Source of the DNA: Haemaphysalis longicornis
Lineage: Eukaryota > Arthropoda > Arachnida > Ixodida > Ixodidae
DNA: 64,000 nucleotides
Assembly (NCBI GenBank): GCA_013339765.2
Contig: CM023454.1
Coordinates: 62,377,878-62,441,877 of the forward strand
Direction: 5' to 3'
Position numbers and translations under genes: made by a program. The stretch's first letter is position 1; the number at the start of each line of letters is the position of its first letter. Positions 21,703-33,395 of this stretch are shown here, piece after piece. The notes under the pieces are model-generated. The model searched no databases. It saw only the letters and a list, made by a program, of their open reading frames with translations, and was not told the origin of the DNA.

Positions 21703-22510
21703 GCGATCCTGGTGGCAAACGCGGCGTGGCAGTGGTGGGAAATACTGTGGTTTTCTCTGTATCCATCTCCTCTGTGCCCTTGCCTGTTCTTCGGCCCGGT
21801 AGATATTAAACAGTGGATGAAGCAGCATATCCAACGGACTTTGATGCCGCCACAGCCATTGCTGAATCAGCAGGCAGTGTAGTGAGGGTTCCGCTGTCGG
21901 AGGCAAGCTGATTTAGGGCGGTGGCACGGCCAGTTCCGACTTGTGGTTCTAAGTCCCCACGAAAACCAGACACCTTCCGCACTCCGGCAAGCGGCGTCGG
22001 CGTACCTCCACAGAGGTGAGGTAGCGAACCTCTTTCGCACCTCTGTAAAGGAGACGTTTTGTGTTACCTATATGTTAGTAATTTTTTTTTCCTAGTTGAA
22101 AGTTCTCACAGGTGTGAGAATATTCCTCATGGGGACCCTGGTCATTCGGGCAGGTAAAGTTGGTTGCATTGTAGTTGTCGGATAGATGATCATGCTGGGA
22201 ACACTTGGAACATGTTCTGCCACGACAGGAGATGGTACCATGCCCGAACCACTGGCATTTCCAACACCGCCGCGGGTTCGGAATGTACGGCCGGACAGAA
22301 CAATGAGTGAACCCTGCGTTGACATGCTCGGGGAGTGAGGAGCAGTCAAAAGTCAGTATCAGGTGTTTAGGTGCTTCTTCTTTGTTGTCTCTCTTAATGA
22401 CAATGAGCATTACTGCTGTCATGCCTCGGTCTTTTAGGCCTTCAAGCAGATCGGTCTCTGTCTCCGTTAATAGACTGGCTCAGATATCACACCCTAGGAG
22501 CTGTTGAGGC
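21703..22510 (-). pseudogene. LINE B ORF1, gag-like zinc-knuckle protein
   Basis: The minus frame reads TDLLEGLKDRGMTAVMLIVIK, PKHLILTFD, VRPYIPNPRRCWKCQWFGHG and then CRGRTCSKCSQHDHLSDN. This gives CCHC-type knuckles preceded by the VRPYIPNP(R/K)RC motif of Jockey/I-type ORF1 proteins, which bind element RNA. One knuckle has lost a position (CRGRTC...HDH...N, where Cys is expected). A stop (TGA) lies at about 22479 and the N-terminal part is not recognisable beyond 22510. The low-complexity tail runs to 21703, where the BEL/Pao element interrupts it. Confidence 0.72.
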
Positions 22511-23905
22511 TGCTGTGGGGTGGGATTCTGATATCCTGGTCTGCCATGCGGGGTTGGTTCATGGGAGTTGTGGCATGCTGCTGCATGTTGACCTCAACTA
22601 AGCCCTCACCGGTTCTTATATTTCAGCATTGTATCTTTTGCAAAGTAAACTTGAAGAAACTTGGATACAAGGAATACGGATTGAGAAGAAATAGGCTTAT
22701 ATTTGTCAACAGAACCAACTATCCGGAAGCGGCGTAGTTGTTGAGTTTGGGGGAGTTGATGGAATGTAGAGGTAGACAAGATACTTCCGGGCGAACCGTT
22801 TTTAGGGTTGGATCAAATTTTGAGGGCGTTTTCCATTTTTCATATGCCATAGAAAAATCAGAGGACGGGGTACTTCCTTCGCTTGTATTACAGGGATACC
22901 GAGAGAGGTTCTGGAGCTCCCTGCCTGGTTAACCGACAAGGAGCTATTCCATCGGAGGTTTACATGCGCTCCGACGGCCACGGTTGGAGCTTTCTACCCT
23001 TCACCCTAAAAGACATCGCCACGGTTGATTGCAGCTCATGTTGGGGGTCTCGGGGTCCGCATTGTCGCCAGGACCATCACCAAGATTGCTCATGGTGCCC
23101 GGAGCGGGCAAATATGGCAAACCACCGCTACTAAATGTATTACTGTAGAAAAAAACGAGCTGCCTCATCACCATAGGTCCTATCCTGTATGGGATAAGAA
23201 ACCGAAACATCTTAGAAATGAAGTAAAAGAAATGCTGAAAGGTCACGTCGTCCAAAGATGAAAAATTCTGTTTGTATAGCTCATGGTTCTTGTTTAAAGA
23301 AGAGGCTGTAGTGTATACATCTCGCTTGATCACAGTAAGGCGAACAACGCGACAACAGGACCTCAAAAATCCTCACGTCAACGCTGACTTTACAAGTGAA
23401 AAATTGGAGCAGAATGAAGGAATTGAGATAAAAACAACATTTTATACTGTATATTGAGAAATTTTACGTGTTCGCATTTGGTTTGTGCCCGGGCCCCATG
23501 ACACTTAAGAAATTCTTAGACAATATTTCATCACCGCCGAAATCAAAGTATTGCCAGCTCGAAATCGATGATGTTATATTTTGCATAACATTCTTGGACA
23601 ACTTTTCAAGGCTTCTCGAATGCGTTGAAGCTTTCGCTTGCACTAACGTGCTATAAAACTTACTTTATCTGCAAAGAAGCGAACGTTTTAGGCAACTTTG
23701 TTAGGGCGGAAGTCATTCTCTTGGATCCATGGAATGATGCCACCCCAGTTGAGGTTGCTGTTTAAACTCACGACGCAGCTGTGTAGCCACTTGATGACTG
23801 AACAACTGGTGCGGTTATGGGTTTGGTTGCTGGGACAATTCAGGAGGGTTGTTGGATGCAGCGGGACAAGGTCAGTTTTGCTGAACCGAGTCAATGGAAA
23901 CCAGA
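22511..23905. other. Unassigned sequence
   Basis: It may contain the decayed N-terminal part of LINE B ORF1 (minus strand), but I cannot match it by eye. No other feature is seen. Confidence 0.35.
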
Positions 23906-24230
23906 CTACGCTTGGTCTCCCGGCGAGCTGCGTCGGAGTACCTCCCCGGGGGAAAGACGCAAACCACTTTCACCCCTGCGGGAAAGTAATGTTCTCAGTA
24001 AGTTTGACATTGATAATCTGCTTCTCCTGTTTCCACTTTTGGCAAGTTGGAGAAGGTGCGTGGGGACCCGGGCCGTTGGTGAGAGGTGAGGGTTGGCAAA
24101 CAACCATTTTCAGATGGGCGATCGTGTTGGGCAAACTTTGCACAGGTACGCCAGCCACGGCAGGAGTTAGTAACATGTCCAAACCTTAGTACCATGCCCT
24201 ATTCATGCTCTCAGAGATGCGCAAGCTTCT
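23906..24230 (-). pseudogene. LINE ORF1 zinc-knuckle fragment
   Basis: Minus-strand frames together read RFGHVTNSCRGWRTCAKFAQHD, then QKWKQEKQIINVKLTENITFP. This follows the pattern CxRCxxFGHxxxxCRG...CAKC...H, then W..EK.I..IK...N..F, of Jockey/I-type LINE ORF1. A frameshift separates the halves. It is a second, independent copy of the same protein type as in LINE B. No endonuclease or RT follows on this strand before LINE C. Confidence 0.6.
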
Positions 24231-24298
24231 AAGGGGTGTGACCCTGAGGTCAAGATTTGCCATGCGTTTTTTTGCTAAGGTGATTTGTTGCCTGCTGC

Positions 24299-24324
24299 TT
24301 TATTTATTTATTTATTTATTTATT
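24299..24324 (-). repeat. (AAAT)n 3' tail of LINE C
   Basis: A simple run of TTTA units on the plus strand. On the minus strand it ends LINE C after GGGCCCTGAGGGTATTCA, so it is the element's 3' repeat tail. Confidence 0.8.
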
Positions 24325-24745
24325 TGAATACCCTCAGGGCCCAAAGGGCGTTACCGAGGGGAGCGGGTTACATCTTGTGTAACATAAAAGAAACAAAAGC
24401 AGCATCACAAACACAAGCTGAAAAAAGCAACGTAAAGATAAGAAATCACCACAACAGGTTGCTTACAGCAGATCGGAACGCAGCCTCATCCGTTATCGCA
24501 GCAACAGATGAAGGAAGGCGGTTCCAACTAACACAAGTGCTGGGGATAAACGAATTATGAAAATGCTTCGTATGGCCGGATGGAACGTTCACTTTGTACA
24601 GATGATCAATGCGTGCCCGAAGTGTAAGATGGAGAAGATAGTAGCTGTTGTTTTAGAATGGGATTTTTGTGATATATTTTATGAAAAAGACACAACCGAA
24701 ATAATTTCCTCCGATGGTCCAGCAGTGGTAAAGAAAGATTTAATT

Positions 24746-26818
24746 TCATGGCCGTAACATTGATGTGCGGTGATAATTGGAAAGAATGAAGCGCGACGCG
24801 CGATTTTGAAATTTCTCTATTTCTGCGATGAGTGATTCTTGACCGGGGTCCCACACAGAAGCCGCATACTCTAATTTTGAACGAACGAGACATTTGTAAA
24901 GAAGTAATTTTAGGGAACTAGGAGCCATATAAAAATTTCGCCGGAGGTAGCCTAACATACGATTAGCATTACTTACTACATCATCAATGTGAAGTTTCCA
25001 CGATAGGTTAGATGTTAAGTGTACACCAAGGTATTTATCACACTGGACTGTTTCGAGAGGGACGTCGTTAAGAAAGTAGTTAGGTGCAGCAGAGTTAGTT
25101 CGAGAAACGCGCATGCATTTGCATTTATTAATGTTAAGATTCATTTTCCACAACTTACACCATTCTATAACTTGGTTAATATCGGACTGTAAAGTGTTAA
25201 TATTAGATGTATTAGTTATTTCCCGATAAATTACACAATTATCAGCAAAAAGGCGGACTGATGAACGGATGTTAGTTGGCAAGTCATTAATGTAGATCAA
25301 AAAAAGTAAGGGCCTTAACAAAGAGCCTTGAGGAACACCTGAGTGAACGGCAGACAAACGAGAATCAAAGTTATTTACAGTAACAAATTGTGAACGGTTA
25401 GTTAGGAAGCAGCGTAACCATGCAAGCACGTTAGTATCCAAATTAAGATTACTATGTTTAAGAAATAGAAGTTCATGTGACACAGTATCAAAAGCCTTCG
25501 CAAAATCCAGAAATATGCAGTCCGTAACCGACCCGCGATCTAAAACGGAGTGAAGGTCATGAGTGAAACATAAAAGCTGCGTTTCACAGGAGAATGATTT
25601 TCTAAACCCGTGCTGTGAATGACTGAAAAAAGAATTGTCTTCTAAGAATTTGGCAACGCAAGAATAGATGACGTGTTCCATGAGTTTGCATGAAATGGAA
25701 GTTAATGACACTGGGCGAAAATTGTGCGGGGAATGTCCATCCCCAGACTTGTGCAAGGGAACCACCCTCCCAATCTTCCAATCATCCGGAATACAGCCGG
25801 TTTCAAGCGATTGCGTGAACAATTTTGTCAAAAACATAGAACAATACAATTTTGTGTTGATAAGAAATTTGGAATTGATGTTGTCTACTCCACATGATGA
25901 CGTAACTTTTTGTTTTTCAATTAAACGTACAATGCCAGATATGTCAAACATAATTGGTTCCATAGAAAGTACGTCAAGTGGTTGGAATGCCGGATAAACA
26001 GTGACAGTAGATGTGGAGAACGCAGTAGTGAACACATCATTAAATACTGAAGCACACTCATCACCAGGAACCGTAGCTCCATCTGAGGTTTTAAGAGTAA
26101 TCGTTGAGTTATCCTTATTTTGATTAATGGTATTCCAGAATTGCTTGGGATTATTGACCAACATACATGGTAGCGTGGTATTGAAAAATGAATTCCGAGC
26201 CTCTTTCAGTGCAACTTTGTACTGGGCGGCAGTCAACCTATATGCATCCCATTTTGATTCAGAATTGGATAATTTTGCGGATCGGAATAAACGTTTCTTT
26301 TTGTTGCACAATCTTTTCAACGAACGGTTATACCATGGTGCCTGCCTGCTAGATGTGATTGTTTTAATTGGAACGAAGTCACTTAATAAAGAGGCCACCT
26401 TTCCTTTAAACAAGTTCCAATTCTCATTAACTGATCTGTCATCGAAGCCCAGTAAAAAGCTGTCGAGAAATGAAGCAAGCTCACAATTTATTGCATCAAA
26501 ATCTGCCCTTTCGTAGTCCCGGATTTGCTTTCGATTGTTTGTGCGACGAAAAAAGGGAAAATTTGCTGTGAAGTTCAGAATTGAATGGTCGCTACAACCG
26601 GGTAGGTAAGTAAGAGGAGAAATAATTTCAGGCACAGAAGTAAGTACAAGGTCTAAAACACTCGACGTTGTCAACGTAACTCTTGTAGGCTGGGTAACGA
26701 GTTGGGAAAAATTAAAATCACCACACAGACTCAAGAAATTGGCACAATCATTCGAAAAGGGACTAGGTTGAGGAGGTACCATGGACCACACAATGCTTGG
26801 GTAATTAAAATCGCCCAT
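24746..26818 (-). CDS. LINE C ORF2: endonuclease C-terminal part and reverse transcriptase
   Basis: An uninterrupted 690-codon frame. Residues 1-80: end of the AP endonuclease (MGDFNYPSIVW, then GCSDHSILNF). About 100-270: linker with APWYNRSLKRL. About 300-560: RT with IPDDWKIGRVVPLHKSGD, QHGFRKSFSCETQLL, block A FLDFAKAFDTVSH and SGVPQGSLLRPLLFLIYIN. The catalytic box reads LFADNC (25238-25249). About 570-690: thumb (DKYLGVHLTSNLSWKLHI) and a C-terminal tail ending near SMLRP. The second catalytic Asp of the YxDD/FADD box is Asn, and VLGP reads LLRP, so the enzyme is probably inactive despite the open frame. The ATG is internal to the original ORF2. Confidence 0.8.
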   Translation of the reverse strand: MGDFNYPSIVWSMVPPQPSPFSNDCANFLSLCGDFNFSQLVTQPTRVTLTTSSVLDLVLTSVPEIISPLTYLPGCSDHSILNFTANFPFFRRTNNRKQIRDYERADFDAINCELASFLDSFLLGFDDRSVNENWNLFKGKVASLLSDFVPIKTITSSRQAPWYNRSLKRLCNKKKRLFRSAKLSNSESKWDAYRLTAAQYKVALKEARNSFFNTTLPCMLVNNPKQFWNTINQNKDNSTITLKTSDGATVPGDECASVFNDVFTTAFSTSTVTVYPAFQPLDVLSMEPIMFDISGIVRLIEKQKVTSSCGVDNINSKFLINTKLYCSMFLTKLFTQSLETGCIPDDWKIGRVVPLHKSGDGHSPHNFRPVSLTSISCKLMEHVIYSCVAKFLEDNSFFSHSQHGFRKSFSCETQLLCFTHDLHSVLDRGSVTDCIFLDFAKAFDTVSHELLFLKHSNLNLDTNVLAWLRCFLTNRSQFVTVNNFDSRLSAVHSGVPQGSLLRPLLFLIYINDLPTNIRSSVRLFADNCVIYREITNTSNINTLQSDINQVIEWCKLWKMNLNINKCKCMRVSRTNSAAPNYFLNDVPLETVQCDKYLGVHLTSNLSWKLHIDDVVSNANRMLGYLRRNFYMAPSSLKLLLYKCLVRSKLEYAASVWDPGQESLIAEIEKFQNRASRFILSNYHRTSMLRP

Positions 26819-26980
26819 TAAAATTATGGGACCATTAGGAAAACGTAGAATGATCTTGTTGACGGCATCATGAAGCCCATCGACGAAAGAGGGACAAGAC
26901 GAAGGTGGTCGATAACAGACCCCTACAATAAGGTTTTTTGAAGGAAATTGTTTTCCAACAGTAGTTCTACAGTTCCCTGT

Positions 26981-29900
26981 TTTTTTCCTCTTGGGAGACT
27001 TCTACGAACACCGTGATCAAGAAGACGGACAGTGAGGCCACGGAATTTTCGTTCAGGCGCGGGAGTTGTTCAATGATCAGGCGCGGGAGTTGTTGTGTGG
27101 CTTTTGGGAAAGAGTTGTTGGTAGGTACGAAAATTATACCTTAATGTTTCCCCTTGTGAGGGACCGATCACGCTTAGGGGCTTGGATATTAAATTAGAAT
27201 ACAGAATAGAATAGGAGACAGAACGGGGTACTTTCTTCAGCAGCCTTTCCAGTTAGCTGAAGAGGCGCCGGTGGTCCCTGCCTGGCAAACGGACAATGAG
27301 CCCATGTGCCGGAGCTTGACCACTAGATGTAACCGCCACTGTTTGTTGTTTCTTACCTTCTACCTACGTGCGGCTATAATCTTGCACCAGACCTAACGAC
27401 GTAGTTCGTTAGAGATTGCCAGCACATGCATTTATACCCACCAGAAACCAACTGGACCAAAAATTTGCGGGTAATAACAGGGCACCTCGGAAAGACTAGA
27501 AGAACGCGGACGGTTATGAAAAAGTTTAAGGGTAAGTAAACGTCTCGCTAGGTTCTCCCCACATCTATCATTCAAGTAGTGACTGTCGCTTGTGCGGGTG
27601 AATGGCCGCTGCGCCGAGAGACGCATTATTCTGGATGTGGTGTTGCTCGAACATACGCTGCGAGGAGCACGTGCTGCCTTCTAGTGGCCGAAAAGCATCG
27701 TCCTAATAGAACAGTCTCCGCCAACGTTAGGCCTCGGCTATACAGCGAAATCTCACACCCGTTTCTTGAGTCTACGCTGCAAAGAGAACATACAAATTGG
27801 CTGTAGTCGAAATCTTCAGAAATTAAAGCAGAGGCGGGCAAGAAATGCTTGCGGAACACCGGGAAAAGTCACAAACCACCGCAGCGACCAAGCTACGTAG
27901 CCACCATAGTGGTTCTTAGCGCGGTTCCTGGTTCTTGGTCTCCGTCCTCGTCTTCGGCCGTTCCTGTGATTTTCACTATCCCGCGCTATTTCCGTCTAGC
28001 TGACTGATGCAGCCGTCTAAGCAGACAAGGCTTTGCGCATTGGGATGTCTAGATGCACCATACGTTTTCCACAATGTCTTGCCAAGGCCATGCTTATGCC
28101 TCAATACGTTCGATTTTTACGTATTCATTTTGGAGGTACGGTGAAACTATTGAGTTGTATTTTCTTATCCAATCTCAAATTTACATTCATTCCTGACAAT
28201 GTTTTTAATCACAGTAGATTAAAACAACAGCGAAATAAACATTGATGCCATGTTAGACTTGACGAACGACAACTACGTTTAGCCTGTGTGGGCCTCGCTT
28301 CATCAGCGTTGTCTTTCCTAAGCAGCATTTTAAAGAAATAACACATTGTTTCAGTTCACGTGACCAAAAGTCCACAGCTACTTCAAAGCGCAGTTCTACT
28401 ACGAATGCAATTTCTCTTCCCATAAAATATCAAAAAAGAAGATGAACAAACTGAAAACACAGCAGAATACACCAATACATGGCAAGTATTAAAAATCACC
28501 AAAAATGCTTTCATTCCTTTTTAAACATAGAAGTTTTCTTTAACCCACGCGCTGTTTCAGGCAATTTCTGACATTTATTTAGAATATAGGCTTAGTTTCA
28601 AAATTTTCTAGAAACGGCGTAACGACGGTCAGCTGTGCGCTATGTGGCTAAACATAACTGTACACCGGTTATTTACAAGTGATATTAGCCTTCTTGGTCA
28701 GCAATTCTTTCGGTCTTTGTACCTCTATTTTTATAAATCAGAATATTGTTGCTATTTTTTTAGGCCATGGGCCTTATTTCAGTTCCTAGGCGTTTCAAAT
28801 TTAGCGGAAAAATCTTTTCCAGCACTCTATATTCTCTTTTGTTGAGAAGATAAAAGGGGTAGTATTCATCACCTGCGGCTTTTCGTCTATTTTGCCCTTC
28901 GGTATATTTCCTAATCCCTCTTTAGCTACTAACGAGATATACGTAGCAAGTTAGGACTGCATGCTGATAGTTTTCCCCTCGTCACCATAAATAGCATTGA
29001 TCCTGTTGTTAAATGCTATACCTACGTGTATTATCTCGTTCATGCTGTGCGTAGTGTTAAAAAGATCGTCTCTGACTGCGAAAATTGGGTCTTTACGAAT
29101 GCCTTTTCTGTTTTTTTTTCTCACCCCGTCATGTTATATGAACAAATGTCTTTTGTTTATTTCTGTTCATATATTGTGACAGCTCTTGTAACTCACATTA
29201 TTGCACCTTCATCAGACTTTTAGTTCGTACCCTTCACAAAGAGTTCTTTTGTTTTCACAGTTAGGTTTCCACTTTTTTTTAATGTGGCTACTCTAACAAC
29301 TATTGCAGATGCTTTTATTGATGTTGTCAGGTTCTCGCTCATCTTCTAGACACTGTCTTCTTCATAGTTTTGGAGAGCAAATTTGTGTACGAGTTCTTTT
29401 ATTCTGCCCCTTTCTGCCTCTGACTGACTCTTTGCATGGTTTGTCTCTCTTGATGAGTTGCTTTCTTTTTTGAGGTTCAACCTTGCCTAGCAAATAAACA
29501 TCCTATGATCGCTGTTCTGAACTTTACTATGAACTTTTATTTCCCGCAGAATACTTCGGCTATGTCGGGAAATGAAGTAAATGTTATTTTGCTATTGTAC
29601 TCTCTGCACTTTTATTTGTTCGTTCCCCAACTTTTGTAGAAGAATGTATTCCTACATACAGGTTAATTTGCGCCAAAAATTCTACCGATTCATCTCCTCT
29701 ACTGTTATGAGTTGCTTTTGCAACGATTCCCACTCATGAATATCCCATTTGCTTCTTACCGGCTTTGGCGTTATAGTGTTCCATCACGAACGTGAAATGT
29801 GTCGTTCCGTTTTTTGTGGGTGATTGCACTTCCTACTATGGCCTACTACGGCCTCCTACGACCTACTAGAATCCTACTACCGCCTCGTGGTCTATGAGAT

Positions 29901-30445
29901 TACAATGTATTTTTAAAAAATTGCTACTTTGGTCACCTCAAATAAGTAAATTATATATTCTTCAGAGCCAGAAATTCCACCTATGAACTCCGCAATCTCA
30001 CCTAGCTCGACAACAATGAAATGCCATTAGATATTGCAGTAAATATCTAGATCCTTCGGTAAATCTGCAACGCTGTGGCATGCTCATTTTTAAAACCAGC
30101 ACACTAAACTATATCGCACTGCTGCTATTCCTGCGGCTGGTAAAACCATGGCTCCTTTGATAATTTGAAATATTTCCTGGGTTCATAAAACAGTGTAAAT
30201 ATTTCTGGAGTAACACCAAAGTAACGAATAGAAATAAACTTTCACTGCTACATAATCATGTAGTACAACAATATCAAATGCGGGAAACCTGTTTTCTTCC
30301 TACCACTTATAATAAAAATATCTAATGAAAACACCTTTGTTTCACTTTTTTTATACTGTTTACCCTGTACAAACTTTTCTTCAAACTTGGAGCACGGTTA
30401 CTTGAGGGAACAAGTACAATACCAACTTGGGATAGATGGTACGTT
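26981..30445. other. Stretch without a recognisable gene
   Basis: Contains a 25-base direct duplication around 27051-27100 ('caggcgcgggagttgtt' twice) and a short irregular repeat of 'cctactacggcct' type at 29833-29885. The rest is AT-rich with no identifiable coding sequence. Confidence 0.4.
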
Positions 30446-30595
30446 ACGAAAAAGAAAAGTGAGGACGCAAGAGAATGAGGACGCAAGAGAAGACTACTAC
30501 ACACGCTTCTAAGAGAAGACGACTATACACACTGGGTGTGTCTAGTCGTCTTCTCTTGTGTCCTCGCTTTATGCGCTGATTTCTTTTTCCTAAGG
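30446..30595. repeat. Inverted repeat / hairpin
   Basis: 'agaagacgacta' is followed after a short loop by its perfect complement 'tagtcgtcttct', with CACAC and GTGTG pairing closer to the loop. The wider block also pairs loosely ('ttacgaaaaagaaaag' with 'ctttttcc' at the far end). It contains direct repeats of 'gaggacgcaagaga'. It may be a small foldback repeat. Confidence 0.6.
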
Positions 30596-30840
30596 AAACA
30601 AACACGATAGGCTTAAAGGAAGCAAAGCTTTTCGCAATTTCCAAGACCATCACGATGGTTTGTCTGCTATTACAGCAGACTTGCTTCTTTGCTGCTGGAA
30701 CGACCTTTACATAAAACACACTCGTCTTTTCGCAGCAATGCTTGTGGCCACGTGGTCCGTGGTAGCTGTCCGTGCTCGTTTCGTTAACAAATAAGTGGTT
30801 CTCAACTAGTTATACGAATATTTCCATGCATGTTCTACCA
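30596..30840. other. Unassigned short stretch
   Basis: Nothing recognised between the hairpin and the end of LINE D. Confidence 0.3.
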
Positions 30841-31628
30841 GTAATTGACGAATGCTTAACGTACCACTCTCATATATAGTGGGAAGAAGGCCTAATTAGG
30901 GAAACCGGTACGACACTTGTATTCTTTCAAATTTTGTCTGATTCTGCCCCGTGGGTCTTTTTTCTGTGATTATGTGATAAATTAAAGTTTCAACGTTTAG
31001 ATTTCTATGAAGGATTTGGTACAAGAATTTTAAACGTGCTGGTTTCGAATCATTCTGTGGGGTGACCATTTCGGCGTTCCTCTTCAGTTCAGTTGGTAAA
31101 ATAGTGTTGTAGCGATTACAAATGTATTAATTGCTTTTCGATGTGTTCGCTGAAGTTTGTTTGTGTGCACTTTAGCCTATGGTAACAAGGCGATATTAGA
31201 GTATTCGAGCAAGGAACGCACAAAAGCATTGTAGGCTGGTTGCTTTGTTTCTGATGGTCCTGACCGATAGCGTCTTCTGGGGAAAAACAGCCTTCCCAGT
31301 GCAGCCGATGCTATTTAATTTATGTGGGCATCCCATCGGAAGTCTTGCGTACAGAACAGTTAAAAGTATTTGTGCTCGTGCACCAGTTCTATAGGAGTAC
31401 TATTGGTGTTATAGTATGATCATACGGGTTTTTCCTAATTGTTCTGATAAACGAGAGCCATTTTCTATAATAAAGAACATTTGCAAGACATTCAGTTGCC
31501 ATATACGGAGTTTGAAGCGGGTTGTAGGATCATATAGTCGTCTACCGTGTTTATTTGCGGCTGAATAATGCAATCATCATCAAATAATCAACTATTGTGT
31601 GTAATAGTGGAAGGCAGGTAATATATCT
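30841..31628 (-). pseudogene. LINE D RT catalytic box to C-terminus
   Basis: The minus strand reads LFDDDCII (LFADD expected, with Ala to Asp). Then come NSTPIELVHEHKYF, TQDFRWDAHIN and IASAA (thumb), followed by ELKRNAEMVTP and ARLKFLYQILHRNLNVETL, the conserved C-terminal region of CR1/L2-type ORF2. Frameshifts and stops are scattered. It continues the RT of 36882-37165. Confidence 0.7.
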
Positions 31629-31864
31629 TGTCAGACGCTCAGTCCCTTGGCCCCTTACTCTAAACGAAACCAGTGGCCAAGCCCTCTCTGTGGGTGTTCG
31701 GCCTCTGGGGTAAGTGAACCCATAGGCGGTTGAAGAAGAAGACGATCACTGATGTTGCTGTGCGTGCAGTGGCTGGGACAACGCAGCGGCCTTGTCTGTC
31801 TATACTACCTTATCTACTTTTGCAATTTTTGACTCTAAATACATCCGTATCGTTGCACGTCACA
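31629..31864 (+). repeat. G1 5' LTR
   Basis: Begins TGTCAGACGCTC and ends CACGTCACA. Its last 110 bases align with the right-hand copy. The AAATACATCC segment near the end occupies the region where U5 begins in the family. Confidence 0.65.
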
Positions 31865-31969
31865 TCTTTTGGTGAAGCTGCTACTTCTCGTCTTTGTAGC
31901 GCTGGCCGGACCACTTTGACAAAATACGGATCTTCGAAGCGAGCGTCACGTTCACAGCTGCACGATGGC

Positions 31970-33000
31970 GCCCATGGGCGAGCCTGGATCTATTCCGCCG
32001 ATAGTCACCGTTTCTCACCTTCGTGATCCCGGTGATTTCATGGCACTAATAACGTTAACGCGAATAAATGGCTCCGCATGTATGAACTCATCAGTGTTCA
32101 CAAGTGGTTGATGAACCAATCCTGCTGGCGAACGTTGTCTACCATCTTAAGACGACGGCCATGACTTCGTTCCAACCAACAAATCGAAGCTCATAAGTTG
32201 GGAAGTCATCAGAAAGGATTTGCTAGATTCGTTCTGAGAGTCCGCTGTCCGTCAGCTCGCCTCTAAGAAATACCTTTCTCCACGCACTCAGTTCTGAACT
32301 GAGTCCTACGACACGTGCATTCAGGACGTGTTGGCTCTTTGCGCCAAAGTGGATCCCAAGACGCCTGATTCGGCGGCAAGATTGCGCGTGTTCTTAACGT
32401 CATACAAGACGATGTCTTCAATATGCTCATGTGTAAACTGTGTGCCACAATTGACTCAGTGCTAAAGAAATGTCGGCCATTTGAGCAGGCGAAACGCCGA
32501 CGCATACCTCAACAGTTCACCCGGCTGCCACACACCGCAGCAACCTCATCGTGCGCGGATCTGACACCACCTCCCAGTTTACCGACGGCACCATGTCCGA
32601 TGCAACATTGTGACAATTTCACCAAGACCATGTGTCGCGAAATCGATGCCATGGCCGCGAGTCCTATACACCATCATGGGCGGACTATATCACATATACA
32701 GGCCGTGGTCCGAAAAGGTGTACCTTAGCATCTACCGTTTGTGCGCTATGGCTTATCCGGACGTCCACCAGAAGCTTCCGCCTTCATATCCCACGAACAG
32801 CTTCCCACGGCGTTATGACGCACCTCTGATTACCGCCCTCGGAACCCTGCAGAATGGAGAAGCACTGACGACCGGTCCATCAGAGGTCTCACATTCATCA
32901 CGTCGCCCGTTTTTCCGACAACGCTGGACGTGCCCTCCACACGTTTTCGCCCAACACCTACTCTTCTTGCGAACGGCCTATTTAATTCCCTCCTGGTACT
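31970..33000 (+). pseudogene. G1 Gag remnant
   Basis: The capsid-like part is readable around 32270-32400: KKYLSPRTQF, then SYDTCIQDVLALCAKVD, matching the SYTSYIQDVLALCRxVD motif seen in G2 and G3. Stops and frameshifts break it, and no clear zinc knuckle remains. Gag would form the cytoplasmic particle. Confidence 0.6.
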
Positions 33001-33169
33001 CAACCGGAGTATATTCCCGGCAGCTCCCACAGCAGCCTCCATGGCAGGTCGCCGTCTCCACAACGTCGAAAATCTTGTTCGCCGCAGCCTCGCCGCCCTT
33101 CGCCGCCAACTTCTCACGCACGCACTTCTTTGGGAAATTAGCCAATGAAGCTCCCCGAGGTGATACTGC

Positions 33170-33395
33170 ATACCGCACCCGGCCTGAGAATCCGCTTTTT
33201 ACTAAGACGACGAGAAGCAATTTCTTTGACCTTGATGTTGATGGTGTTAGTGTGAGCACTCTAATGTATACCGGTGCCAGTTTCTCCGTCATGACCTCTC
33301 ACCTTCACCACCGCCGTCGTAAGTTCCTGAAGCCTGCCCCATATCCTGTCGTCAGAGTGGCCCATGGCCCTACGCCCAGTGTCGAAGAAATGTGA
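33170..33395 (+). pseudogene. G1 protease remnant
   Basis: One frame reads FFDLDVDGVSVSTLMYTGASFSVM. The retropepsin active-site triplet DTG is YTG here, losing the catalytic Asp. The following helix (LHHRRRKFLKPAPYPVVRVAHG) matches the retropepsin region of gypsy Pol. Confidence 0.6.

Larger units (their letters stand above)
10085..22510 (-). mobile_element. LINE B: non-LTR retrotransposon shredded by nested insertions
   Basis: Minus-strand pieces line up in the order of one element. From high to low coordinates they are: zinc-knuckle ORF1 (22.5-21.7 and 19.8-19.6 kb), AP endonuclease (19.64-18.88 kb), linker (18.84-18.33 kb), RT N-terminal blocks (18.13-17.85 kb), RT central block (16.94-16.76 kb), RT catalytic block and thumb (11.97-11.51 kb) and a C-terminal Cys/His motif (10.36-10.09 kb). 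The gaps are filled by a BEL/Pao element, a probable solo LTR and LINE A. The domain set (gag-like ORF1 with CCHC knuckles, AP endonuclease, RT) is that of Jockey/I-type LINEs. That the 10.1-kb piece belongs to the same copy is inferred from order and strand only. The element is dead, with stops and frameshifts throughout. Confidence 0.72.
24299..26980 (-). mobile_element. LINE C: 5'-truncated CR1/L2-type LINE
   Basis: A minus-strand element with a 3' simple-repeat tail, about 0.4 kb of 3' UTR and an ORF2 that begins part-way through the AP endonuclease. Upstream of 26818 the frame stays open (VGVCYRPPSS, PIILMGDFNYP). It loses endonuclease similarity near 26955-26980, so the first part of the endonuclease is missing, as is usual for a 5'-truncated copy. 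The ORF2 family is close to LINE A (shared QHGFRKSxSCxTQLL and SGVPQGS.L.PLLFLIYIN patterns). Confidence 0.82.
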
